This document shows positions 43,753 to 52,164 of a stretch of DNA of 64,000 nucleotides, piece after piece. The stretch spans positions 1 through 64,000 of the forward strand of contig CAZYYB010000002.1 in NCBI GenBank assembly GCA_964651515.1, given 5' to 3'. Position 1 is the stretch's first letter. Each line of letters begins with the position of its first letter. This stretch comes from BOG-1184 sp964651515 (GTDB lineage: Bacteria > Fibrobacterota > Chitinivibrionia > Chitinivibrionales > Chitinispirillaceae). Under the pieces are notes generated by a model. It ran no database searches. It was not told the origin of the DNA and worked only from the letters and a program-made list of their open reading frames with translations. The position numbers and the translations under genes are program-made.

Positions 43753-44016
43753 CTACCGCCGCTTCTGCTCCACGTAATCCTTCCGCAATGATTCCCCGGT
43801 TTCCTCCTCGGGCCGGGGAGTTCTTTTTCCCGAAACTTCCGTTTCCAGCTCCACGATCCTCTTCTTCATCATGCCGATGACGTTGACGAGGCTGTCGATC
43901 TGGTCGTTGTACCTCTTGAGCACGCTTTCGAAGTGCTCTTTCGCCTGGTAGACACCGAGTTTTGCCCCTACCGCCTGCTGGCAGACATGGTCGGGGTTGA
44001 CGGTGTTTTGCTGCAT
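43753..44016 (-). CDS. Small coiled-coil protein
   Basis: 87 residues with a strong Shine-Dalgarno (aaaggaggaggt). Residues about 15-65 form a heptad-rich helix (YQAKEHFESVLKRYNDQIDS, then LVNVIGMMKKRIVELETEV), followed by a charged tail. No family recognised. It lies between the beta-helix gene and the three-domain glycosyltransferase and could be a chaperone or trimerisation partner for the beta-helix protein; that is inference from position and coiled coil only. Confidence 0.6.
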   Translation of the reverse strand: MQQNTVNPDHVCQQAVGAKLGVYQAKEHFESVLKRYNDQIDSLVNVIGMMKKRIVELETEVSGKRTPRPEEETGESLRKDYVEQKRR

Positions 44017-44037
44017 ACCTCCTCCTTTCGTTAATGG

Positions 44038-46278
44038 TTACAGTTGCCGCGCGAACCGGTTCGACCGCACCGACGATCCGGAGCCGGCATCGCCGGGGGC
44101 TTTTCCAATCGATTCCGGGATATGCGGTCGTCGAAGCACCTGCTCGTCCATCGATCCGTCAAAAGTAGACGGCGTGAAGCCGTTCATATAACAGACAACC
44201 GGGAAACTCAACTGGTCGCGCCAGGTATATTTCAGGAGATGTTCCCACCACTGCTCGCATATCGCCTGCAGGTTTTCCGATCTTCTCCTGACCAGGCACC
44301 CGCACCAGTAGAGCCCATTACCGGCGGGATAAAACCGCCGGTAATCCCGCTCCTGCTCCCTGTCGTTACCCGATCCATCGAACTTATGGTAGTGTCGGCA
44401 GGCGACGAACTCCTCATAAACGCACGATCGCGAAGGGTGCCTGAATACGAGCAACTCGCGGTGCGCGAGGCCGTCGATGCAGAACCGGATAAAATCCGGG
44501 CTCCGCACGGTACAATTCCCGTCCAGGTATATCGTGATGTCGTACCCGTTTAATTCCTCGATTTTCCCGGGGAACAGTTTACACCACCTGTTGCGAAGCC
44601 GGGGACTCAAATCGTGTTCCGGAATATCCGGGACACCGGTGCGCCATTGCCGGTCACTTTTCCCGGAATTGTCCGTAAGGCAGATGAAGTCCGCGGGCAG
44701 CGATTGGGGGACGATGGGTTTCAGATCGTCGTAGCGGTTGAAAATCGCGGTATAAACGGCTATTTTCGGTGCCGTCCGGTCCGTTGACACTGCCGCATTT
44801 CCCCGGTGCGGATACGAAAATACCGGGGGAATGCATTTTGTTGCCGGCATCGATCGCTCCGTGCCGGTCGTTTCCGTAAGTCGCGAAAAAGACGACGGGG
44901 CATCGGCATGAAGGACCTTGAAGTCAGCCCATGATATAAGCCTGAGGGCGGAAGTGATCCCCTCGCGGTAGTCATCCCAGGAAATGGACAGGAGCTCCTC
45001 GTCCGGGGGAAGTTCGAAATTTATCTTTCCGTGTATAATTCCGCATCCGGTTCGTTCATCGTTTATCGTGACGATAGCGTCAAATTTTTTAACCAGCCAC
45101 ATGTGCGCCTTATAGACATCGCCGTACCATGGGGCGCCGTATTTTTCACCGCACGCCGGATCGTTTTTTCTGAGGGTCACTTCTTTATCCGGAGGCCGGC
45201 AATCGTGAAGCACGATATAGCCTTGCGGGCTGAGGTGCCGGCCGGCGTTGAAAACATCCCGGATCACCTGTTCGCAATGGTGTAACCCGTCGATAAAGAT
45301 CACGTCGTACTGCTCTTCGGGCTGCATGATCCTGAAAGCATCGTCCGAGGGCATGGCATAGGTCGTCTTCGGCATGCCGCGAGGGTCGATGTCGCTTTTA
45401 AACGGGGCGCGGATTTTATTGAAGCACTCCCTCTTGAATGACCCGATTTCCAGGTATCGGCAGGAAGCAAATTGCGCCGCCAGATGATTAATGATCTCCC
45501 AGCGGGCCACCTCGGTTCCCGGCGTTGCCGCCGACTCCCGCGGTAAGGCCCGCGCACGGCCGCCGGGAGGCCGGCGCGGGGCGTCGCCCCGGATCGGGGT
45601 CCCGGAAATGCCCATGACGCGCTGCCGCCATGTCGCCCCGTATTTGTCCTTCATGACGCGCGCCATCTCCAGCGACGCTTCCCTGCTGTACGTCGGGAAG
45701 GTTGCGGTGGTTTTGATCGTCTGGTGTTCCAGATGGATAAAGGATGAACCGTCATCGACGAAGGTCTTCAATCCCCTTTGGGCGGCCCGGAAGCAGAAAT
45801 CCGCATCCACCGCATACCCTTTGGTCATTCGTTCCTCAAATAATCCGATCCGGTCGAAGACCTCGGTTTTTATGGCCGGCGCGGTAAACTCCACGAACTT
45901 AACTTCCCGGAGACCGCCGCCCGTTTTTTTCATCTGCCTCCAGCAGGAGTTAAAGCTTGGCGACAGTATTTTTATGTCGGTGCGGTCCAGCAGCATCGTT
46001 ACCCTCTCAATCGATTCCCGTTCTATCTGGATGTCCGAATTCATGAGCCACAAGGCTTCATAGGAACCCTTGAAATGTTCGATGGCGCAATTCCAGCCAC
46101 GGGTAAAACCCGCGCTCGCCCCGTTAACCGGCTCGATTTTCCAGCATCGATTTGCGCCCCGATACGACCCTTCATCCGACGAGCCGTTGTCAATGACGAT
46201 GGCTTCCGGGACGGTGTGCGCCAGTTTATCCGTCATCGCAGGCGTATTGTAATGAAGAATCAAAATGCCGACGTTCAT
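44038..46278 (-). CDS. Three-domain protein: GT2 glycosyltransferase, class I methyltransferase-like, DUF616-like glycosyltransferase
   Basis: 746 residues, cytoplasmic. Residues 1-215 are a GT2 domain: ILILHYNTPAMTD, AIVIDNGSSDEG, GFTRGWNCAI and ALWLMNSDIQIE (DxD-equivalent). An Arg/Pro-rich linker spans about 222-255. Residues 258-440 resemble a SAM-type domain: RYLEIGSFKRECF, YDVIFIDGLHHCEQVIRDVF and GYIVLHDCRPP. Residues about 520-720 look like a DUF616/TOD1-type transferase: IAVYTAIFNRYDDLKPIVPQ, YDITIYLDGNCTVRSPDF. Such fusions usually build and modify one glycan. Its neighbours are other glycosyltransferases and the beta-helix gene. Confidence 0.75.
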   Translation of the reverse strand: MNVGILILHYNTPAMTDKLAHTVPEAIVIDNGSSDEGSYRGANRCWKIEPVNGASAGFTRGWNCAIEHFKGSYEALWLMNSDIQIERESIERVTMLLDRTDIKILSPSFNSCWRQMKKTGGGLREVKFVEFTAPAIKTEVFDRIGLFEERMTKGYAVDADFCFRAAQRGLKTFVDDGSSFIHLEHQTIKTTATFPTYSREASLEMARVMKDKYGATWRQRVMGISGTPIRGDAPRRPPGGRARALPRESAATPGTEVARWEIINHLAAQFASCRYLEIGSFKRECFNKIRAPFKSDIDPRGMPKTTYAMPSDDAFRIMQPEEQYDVIFIDGLHHCEQVIRDVFNAGRHLSPQGYIVLHDCRPPDKEVTLRKNDPACGEKYGAPWYGDVYKAHMWLVKKFDAIVTINDERTGCGIIHGKINFELPPDEELLSISWDDYREGITSALRLISWADFKVLHADAPSSFSRLTETTGTERSMPATKCIPPVFSYPHRGNAAVSTDRTAPKIAVYTAIFNRYDDLKPIVPQSLPADFICLTDNSGKSDRQWRTGVPDIPEHDLSPRLRNRWCKLFPGKIEELNGYDITIYLDGNCTVRSPDFIRFCIDGLAHRELLVFRHPSRSCVYEEFVACRHYHKFDGSGNDREQERDYRRFYPAGNGLYWCGCLVRRRSENLQAICEQWWEHLLKYTWRDQLSFPVVCYMNGFTPSTFDGSMDEQVLRRPHIPESIGKAPGDAGSGSSVRSNRFARQL

Positions 46279-46323
46279 GGTCGCTCCTTTAACAATAGGT
46301 TGATTGAAGCTCGCTACGCCTGT

Positions 46324-47043
46324 TCAGATATATTGATTTTTATGAACGATGCCCTTGGCATAAATGTCGCACGCCACGGGCGAATGGGTTTGCGTCCACG
46401 AATCGACCTTTTTCATATAGGCATCGTTCCCGATGAGACCGTCTTCCCTGCTTCCGGTGAAGGGGAAATTCGTTCTCCGTAAGTAATCGTCATGCACGAT
46501 CCTTCCCAGTCCCTTCAGGTTTTTACTACCCCGATACCCCCGTGACTCGAGCTTTTTATAGAAATCCCCATCTTCCGTGCCCCATGCCGGCAATCCTTCG
46601 ACATAGCCGTTCACCTCTTCCCACGCTTTTTTCGGCATGATGCAGTTACCGCCGCCCCATTTGAGGGATCGATCATGCGGGGTCACCGGTTCGCGTAAAT
46701 AGAAGCGTTTTGTGTTCGACGTATCGATCACCTGTAAAAAGTCGCCGGTATCGGTGGTAAAATCGCAATCGATCGTTTGTATGAAATACCCGGAAGCGTA
46801 GCGGATACCGACATTCCTGGTTTTGCCGGAATCGAAATACCGCTGGTCGGGAACCTGCAGGACCGTTATCCGGTCATCGCCGGCGGCGTTTACCATCGGC
46901 AGGACATCGTCATGCATCCCCCAGTTTACAATGATGATCTGGTCGTACTCCTTTATCCTGCACCAGGAGGGCAGCGCTTCCCGAAGCTGCTCCGAGCGTT
47001 TCATTACCCTCGTTGTCAATGACAGTGAAAATCCGTCGATCAT
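46324..47043 (-). CDS. GT2 family glycosyltransferase
   Basis: 239 residues from the ATG at 47043 (cggaggctgcac). A longer frame upstream would read through the AT-rich promoter and was rejected. GT-A features: FSLSLTTRVMKRSEQLREAL, IIIVNWGMHDDVLPM, TRNVGIRYASGYFIQTIDCD (DxD-type) and the C-terminal GGGNCIMPKKAWEEVNGYVE, GLPAWGTEDGDFYKKLESRG, a galactosyltransferase-like acceptor motif. It is first in the operon driven from the AT-rich promoter at 47123. Confidence 0.83.
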   Translation of the reverse strand: MIDGFSLSLTTRVMKRSEQLREALPSWCRIKEYDQIIIVNWGMHDDVLPMVNAAGDDRITVLQVPDQRYFDSGKTRNVGIRYASGYFIQTIDCDFTTDTGDFLQVIDTSNTKRFYLREPVTPHDRSLKWGGGNCIMPKKAWEEVNGYVEGLPAWGTEDGDFYKKLESRGYRGSKNLKGLGRIVHDDYLRRTNFPFTGSREDGLIGNDAYMKKVDSWTQTHSPVACDIYAKGIVHKNQYI

Positions 47044-47122
47044 GTGCAGCCTCCGCATTGTAAAGGTCGGTACTCCCCGGTGCCCGCGACGATCCCGCAT
47101 ACCGGGCGAACGGTATGCGGGT

Positions 47123-47151
47123 AATATAATGCTTAAAAATAGTATATGCAA
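47123..47151 (-). promoter_or_regulatory. AT-rich sigma-70-type promoter
   Basis: Minus strand: TTGCAT, 17 bases, TATATT, inside a very AT-rich tract (about 47120-47240) that also has runs resembling an UP element. The intergenic region 47044-47333 holds nothing else. The same motif layout, with the flanking cTTGCATA and TATTATATTA, recurs at 51892-51919. Confidence 0.65.
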
Positions 47152-47333
47152 GAAAAATATTAAATATTTAAGAAATAAAAAGTTTTTTGCCACTATTACT
47201 GTCGTTTTTTTGAGTTTTATTATCTTTTAAGAGTACTTTTTTTGCTAACCGTCGGTTGGCCCGTCCCGTGAAACCCGCCGGGGGGACCGCCTGCACGGGA
47301 GCAATGAATCCGGCTCGCCAAATTCCCGATTAT

Positions 47334-47594
47334 TTACGGGGTTGCCGTCGGTATCTGCCGCGCCCCGCCGTTTCCCGTGCACCAGTACACATTGCGGCGT
47401 CCGCCGGTGCAGAACATATCCGCAGCGCGCCGGGCATGATACCCGGCGATCGATTGCGGCGCAGGAAGAGGCGCCCCGCCGACGGCAATGGTCGGCGGAG
47501 CGTCGATAAGGGCTTGTGCAGGGGAGGTGACGTTGATCGAAATCCGCATGGCAGTCATTCCGACGCCATCGGATACCGGTAGTTGGTTAACCAT
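47334..47594 (-). CDS. Small hypothetical protein
   Basis: 86 residues from the ATG at 47594, behind ggagaggagtcc (spacing is long). Sequence includes MRISINVTSPAQALIDAPPT and ARRAADMFCTGGRRNVYWCT; no family is recognised. It lies last in the minus-strand operon after the UDP-galactopyranose mutase gene, 38 bases downstream. The call rests on position, start signal and an uninterrupted frame, so it may be spurious. Confidence 0.35.
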   Translation of the reverse strand: MVNQLPVSDGVGMTAMRISINVTSPAQALIDAPPTIAVGGAPLPAPQSIAGYHARRAADMFCTGGRRNVYWCTGNGGARQIPTATP

Positions 47595-47632
47595 AGTGTG
47601 AAGGACTCCTCTCCTCCGACCCCTCATGCGGG

Positions 47633-48830
47633 TCACCGTCGGAATTTTATCGTTGAGACTTCCGTCGCGACCTTGACCTTCTCCTTTTCGGCGAGCTTCA
47701 GCGCGGCGGCAATCGTTTCGTCCATGTTGTAGTAACGGTAGTCTCCCAGCCTTCCCCCGAACAGGCAGTTGCCGTTCCTCATTTTTTTGTACTGCGCATA
47801 CCGGGCTTTGTTTTCGGCCGTGGGCACCGGATAGCAGGGAAGGTCGTTTTTCCGGGCGCGATTCGGCTCCTCGTAACTGATCACGGTCACCTCGTTGCCA
47901 TCCGCCGCCCTGCCGCGCCTCCTTTGGGTCGGTTCATGCGCGGGGGGCACCGTGCAGCCTTCGGGCCGGAAATGCTTATGCTCGATGATCCGGGTGTAGG
48001 GGACCTCTTCATCGGCATAATTCATGACCGGACACCCCTGGAAATCGGGTTGCTGCATGGTGGTGTGCCTGAAATCAAGACCGACGTACTCGAGCTGCCC
48101 GCGACAATAGCCGAAATACTCATCCACCTTGCCGGTATAGAGAACGGTGCGCGCACGGGCGTCCCACCAGGCCCGGTCGGCCAGATAATCGGTTGCCAGT
48201 TTTACCGGAATATTTTTCAGCAGGCTTTTAAACAGGCCGTCGGTATACCCGGCCGACGGCAACCCCTGCCAGGGATCACCGAAGTAATTGTCGTTAAAAT
48301 CGTTGCGGAATGGAATCCGCTTGATTATTTCCGGGGGGAGGTCGCGGGGAGCGCGCTTCCACTGCTTGGCGGTGTAGCCCCGGATAAAAAGTTCATACAG
48401 TTCCGGCCCCACCGTCGCCAGGGCAAACTCTTCGAGGTTTGCGGGCGAGGCAATGGGAATACGCTCCCGTTCCAGGCGCCGCCGCGCCTGGGCCGGGGTG
48501 CCGGTGCCCCACAGTTGATACAGTCGCAAGGTTGATCGGAAACGAAAATATCGTGCCCCCGGCGCATATCCGGGGGTGATACCGGAAATGGTAGAAGTCG
48601 GCCAAACCATTGACACAACGCCAGATCTCCCGATCCCCGGTATGAAACACATGCGGACCGTAACGGCAGCAGACGATCCCCTCCCGTGTTTCCGTATGGC
48701 AATTACCGCCGACATGGTCGCGCTTTTCGAGGACAAGGCATCGCCTGCCGAGCTTTTTCATCTCGTGCGCAAACACCGAGCCGAAAAGTCCGGCCCCCAC
48801 AATCAGGTAATCGTACTCGAACTGGTGCAT
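47633..48830 (-). pseudogene. glf: UDP-galactopyranose mutase, frameshifted
   Basis: From ATG 48830 (gggaggttacc) the frame gives YDYLIVGAGLFGSVFAHEMK, the FAD-binding start of Glf, and runs to TIFSFPINL. Near 48524-48530 one base is extra or two are missing, and the reading continues in another frame as LYQLWGTGTPAQARRRLERE and on to FGGRLGDYRYYNMDETIAAA. Joined length is about 399 residues, close to normal. An unusual Arg/Pro-rich insert of about 25 residues (EGCTVPPAHEPTQRRRGRA) follows IIEHKHF. Glf makes UDP-galactofuranose. A sequencing error, a real lesion or programmed frameshifting are all possible. Confidence 0.85.
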
Positions 48831-48850
48831 GGTAACCTCCCGGCGCATCG

Positions 48851-49558
48851 CTACAGCGTCACGATCGTCTCTTTCCCGTTACAACGCCGGATGCAGGTCA
48901 TGGCGCGCTGCCGATAGGTCGATTTGTCCGACCAATCGACTGTTTCCGATATCTTCCCGTTATCCCGCACGCTCTGCTGAATTGAATTGTCCTGCCCGAG
49001 CACACGCAATGCATCGGGGTGGTCGAGGTGAAAAAACGCACTGGTCGTGCGGACCTCTTCCATGTTTTCGCCTCGCAACCGCTTATAAAAATCGAGGTCT
49101 TCGCCGCCCCAGCCGAACATGAGTTCGTTGTAGCCGTTGACTTTTTCCCATTGTTCCCTCCACATGAGGACGGTGCCCACGGTTTTGCCCATCTGCCCCG
49201 TCGCTCCGCTGCGTCCCCCGCCGCGGATAAACTGGCAGGGGCCCGGAAGGCGGGGTAATGACGATCCGACAACCTTTACGTCGGCATCCGGATGGAACAG
49301 GATGCGGCCGGTCGACGCCCGTATCGAAACGTTTCTCGATATCGAACGGTGAAAACGCTCCGTCCCCGTCCCCTCAAGGTACACAATTCGCGGATCCCTA
49401 TACTGTTTGACGACGTCCCATGCCTTGACCGGCGCGGATCCCCAGTCGAAGATGACGATCTCCCCGATACCGCGCACCCGCAGCCAGTTGGGCAGGGTTT
49501 GCGCCAGATGCTCGTTACGGGCCGATAGATAGGTACACAAGCTGATTTCAACACTCAT
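48851..49558 (-). CDS. GT2 family glycosyltransferase
   Basis: 235 residues, cytoplasmic. ISLCTYLSARNEHLAQTLPN opens the GT-A fold, IVIFDWGSAPVKAWDVV and ISRNVSIRASTGRILFHPDA follow (DADVKV is the metal-binding DxD). WEKVNGYNELMFGWGGEDLD matches the galactosyltransferase C-terminal (7C) motif W/GGED, also seen in galactofuranosyltransferases. The adjacent Glf gene makes a UDP-galactofuranose donor plausible. Its start overlaps the stop of the gene before it by 4 bases. Confidence 0.85.
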   Translation of the reverse strand: MSVEISLCTYLSARNEHLAQTLPNWLRVRGIGEIVIFDWGSAPVKAWDVVKQYRDPRIVYLEGTGTERFHRSISRNVSIRASTGRILFHPDADVKVVGSSLPRLPGPCQFIRGGGRSGATGQMGKTVGTVLMWREQWEKVNGYNELMFGWGGEDLDFYKRLRGENMEEVRTTSAFFHLDHPDALRVLGQDNSIQQSVRDNGKISETVDWSDKSTYRQRAMTCIRRCNGKETIVTL

Positions 49559-50250
49559 GGACTCCTCCTCCTCCTTCCGGATTCTTCGATCCGGCCGGTT
49601 CGGGACGAAAGGGCACTCACTCCCGGCCGGATGCGGCGCGGCATGAGCGACGTTTGAACGTTTTTGTTTGCAGACCCTGCGGGGAGATGGCGTTTATCAC
49701 GGTCGAGAATCTCCGTTATCCTCCGGTTATCCGCATCTAAAAAACCGAAGCGGAAACCGGCAGTGCGGATCGTTTCCGCGACATAATTGCACAGGCAGCG
49801 TTTCGACTTTTCGTCAAACCGCAACAGTCGCCACAGTTCATTGCGCAGGATGAAGCAGGAGAGACGAACGTGCTTCGGTTCGAGGTTTATCGATTTTCCC
49901 GCCGCTCCCTGGTACAGGCCGACACCGCCCCACGCCGGATTTCCGTCAAGGAAGGCGATCATCTCCTCGAAATTTGTCTCCCGCAGATGCCGGATATCGC
50001 TGTCCTGCATCGCCGTATAGCCGCCGATGCCGCCGCATGACGGGCGCGAGGTGATGCGATCGATCCCGATGTTCCGGCTCACGGCCTCGAACGGGTGGTA
50101 GTTCGGATTTCGCTGCGAATCGGTGATCCCCTTCGAACGGCATTCGACAATGCCGGCGGCAATCGTCTGGCAATCGATCCCCGCGATGACTTCCGGCGGG
50201 ATGATCTGGCTGGTTTCAAGCGGCATATAGACGGTGATTTCCCCCTGCAT
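49555..50250 (-). CDS. Glycosyltransferase-like protein (GT-A type, tentative)
   Basis: 231 residues from the ATG at 50250 (gggaggaagaa); the upstream open frame is rejected because it overlaps the preceding gene's coding end. ITVYMPLETSQIIPPEVIAG, AVSRNIGIDRITS and GYTAMQDSDIRHLRETNFEE (DSD as possible metal motif) resemble a GT-A domain related to its neighbours, with FILRNELWRLLRFDEKSKRC near the C-terminal third. The last 50 residues are Arg/Ser-rich. No precise family is assigned. It overlaps the next glycosyltransferase by 4 bases. Confidence 0.6.
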   Translation of the reverse strand: MQGEITVYMPLETSQIIPPEVIAGIDCQTIAAGIVECRSKGITDSQRNPNYHPFEAVSRNIGIDRITSRPSCGGIGGYTAMQDSDIRHLRETNFEEMIAFLDGNPAWGGVGLYQGAAGKSINLEPKHVRLSCFILRNELWRLLRFDEKSKRCLCNYVAETIRTAGFRFGFLDADNRRITEILDRDKRHLPAGSANKNVQTSLMPRRIRPGVSALSSRTGRIEESGRRRRSP

Positions 50251-50278
50251 TTCTTCCTCCCGGTGTCGGTGCGGCATA

Positions 50279-51757
50279 TTAAGCGTCGGTGTCGGTTTCC
50301 GTGCCGATACGATCGCTCGCCGTATCCGCATTCCGCTCCCTGATCCTGAACTTCGTCCCGAATTTTTTGACCCGGCAGGAAAGAAACGTGTGCCCCGGTC
50401 CCCGGGCATAAACGCCCACCGATCGCTCCGGAGGACGCTCCCGTCCCGGATCATACCGCATCGTACAACCGATCATTGTCGTGCCGGAGCCATCGATATA
50501 GCAGCCGATCACCTGCCCGGTCGCCTGCGGATTTCCCCCGTCCGCCCATTCGCCGGGATCTTCGGCGACCGTGACGCTGAAGTGCCGGTCGTCGATCACC
50601 CGGACGTTGCTGAAACAGCGGTTGTACCGATCGTTCGCGCACCCGGTCGTTTCGACGTCGGCTCCATTCTGTAAACAGTGGCACCCCACGGTTGCAAACC
50701 TGATGCACCGCACCTGCGACCAGGCGCCGGCGTCCCCTCCCGACCTCGTCTCGACGGGAATCGCAAAACGGTAATCATCAACGGTCATCACCCGCCAGGA
50801 GCCGTTGACCGCGGCGGCGGTGCACCCGGATATTTCAACCTGGTCGCCGTCGTGCAGGCGGTGGGGGCGGTTGCACCGTACGGTGGTCGGGAAAAAACTC
50901 GGAGAAGGGGCGGCGATGCCCGCAATGGAGCCGCACGCGGTGCAGTATTCCGCCGAACGAAGCGCCGCTACCGGGGGCAGTGCCCGGCCGGTTTCGCCGG
51001 TTTCATACCGGCATCCGATCAGCTCGACATCGCGCGTCCCGGCGGCGCATCCGAACCTGCCGTTTATCCGATCCCACCCGTCTTCCCACGACAAATCGTA
51101 GCCGGTAAAGGAATCCCTGACGACGCATCGCGACAGGCAACCCTCCCACGCCCTGACCCGTATCCCCGTCCCGAACCGGCGTTTCCGGCCGGCACCCATC
51201 TGCACCAGGATATTTTCGAGGCGCACATTGACACATCCCTGTATGGCGATCGCGGCATGGTGCCCGGCAGGTGCATTCCCGTCCGACGGGTACAGGGAAA
51301 AATTCTTGAGCACGACGTCGTCGATGGGCAGCCATCCGGTCGATCCATACTCGACCGCCGTCGTCACCACCGCGTCATCGTCGACGAAAACTTCCAATTT
51401 CGTGAGGTCGGTCCCGGCACCCCGTACCGTCATCTCACGGGGAACGACGACCTGCGCGTCGATCCGGTAACGGCCGGCCGGAAGGAATACCGCGGACCCC
51501 GGAGAGAGGGATGCCGCATGTGCAATGGCGGCGCCGATGCCGGCGGAGTCCTTTGTCTGCGGAACGGAATAAAGTATCCCGTCGACACTTTGGAACACGG
51601 CGGCACCATTCGAAGTACAGGAATCCGGTGCGATGCCGGACAGCGGGTCGCCGCTGAAAATCCCGGGTCCGCCCCATGCCGATGCTCGAATCCCGATCAC
51701 CGCCTCGTCCTTCGCACCACGGCCATGAAGGGTCGTCGTCTGCGGAAAGACAGCCAT
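50279..51757 (-). CDS. Right-handed beta-helix protein (pectate-lyase-3-like), no signal peptide
   Basis: 492 residues from the ATG at 51757 (agggggtgcat). The helix core is seen in DSAGIGAAIAHAASLSPGSA, VFLPAGRYRIDAQVVVPREM and VRLENILVQMGAGRKRRFGT, then VRDSFTGYDLSWEDGWDRIN. The last phrase parallels SCNKGFDISWSSDDDPWGDP of the 41108 protein. It also carries two HRLHDGDQVEISGC-type modules. The C-terminus is charged and repetitive. Like its relative it lacks an export signal. It is the first gene of the operon behind the 51892 promoter and is followed by glycosyltransferases. Confidence 0.7.
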   Translation of the reverse strand: MAVFPQTTTLHGRGAKDEAVIGIRASAWGGPGIFSGDPLSGIAPDSCTSNGAAVFQSVDGILYSVPQTKDSAGIGAAIAHAASLSPGSAVFLPAGRYRIDAQVVVPREMTVRGAGTDLTKLEVFVDDDAVVTTAVEYGSTGWLPIDDVVLKNFSLYPSDGNAPAGHHAAIAIQGCVNVRLENILVQMGAGRKRRFGTGIRVRAWEGCLSRCVVRDSFTGYDLSWEDGWDRINGRFGCAAGTRDVELIGCRYETGETGRALPPVAALRSAEYCTACGSIAGIAAPSPSFFPTTVRCNRPHRLHDGDQVEISGCTAAAVNGSWRVMTVDDYRFAIPVETRSGGDAGAWSQVRCIRFATVGCHCLQNGADVETTGCANDRYNRCFSNVRVIDDRHFSVTVAEDPGEWADGGNPQATGQVIGCYIDGSGTTMIGCTMRYDPGRERPPERSVGVYARGPGHTFLSCRVKKFGTKFRIRERNADTASDRIGTETDTDA

Positions 51758-51891
51758 ATGCACCCCCTGGTAAAGGTCAAAGAGCATCTTCTCCCCCGCC
51801 CCGGGCAGGAGCCCCTGAAAAATGTTCGTTCCGTCCCTCGCGCTCTAACCGCACGCGACAATCTCTATCCCACAATCCGCTTCATGGAGAT

Positions 51892-51919
51892 AATATAATA
51901 CTTTTTTTATCTTATGCAA
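51892..51919 (-). promoter_or_regulatory. AT-rich sigma-70-type promoter, twin of that at 47123
   Basis: Minus strand: TTGCAT, 16 bases, TATATT, inside an AT-rich block (51890-52010) with A-tracts upstream. The gene-free stretch 51758-52164 holds this promoter and, on the other side, the leader and Shine-Dalgarno (gaagagg) of the NifS-NadA fusion gene. Confidence 0.65.
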
Positions 51920-52164
51920 GATATATTTAAATTTTTTTTAGGCATTATATCTTTTTTAGCTCTTATTGGTGTCTTTTAAGACTTTTTCTTCTTATAATAA
52001 TTATTATTTGGGGTTGCGGCCCCGGCCGGGAGGCGGATAAATCCGTCCCGATCCACGATCTTCCGCCAACAGCATAGTATTTTTACGGTTCGACACCGGT
52101 TTCCACCCCCTGCGCAGCGACGAATGCCGCGCTGCGCATCATCCTATCAGGGAAGAGGCTCCTC

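Noticed and set aside
41108..51757. Prophage interpretation of the beta-helix cluster
   Set aside because: Tail-fibre-like repeats occur, but there is no capsid, portal, terminase, integrase or lysis gene, and glycosyltransferases and flagellin dominate. Kept only as an alternative.
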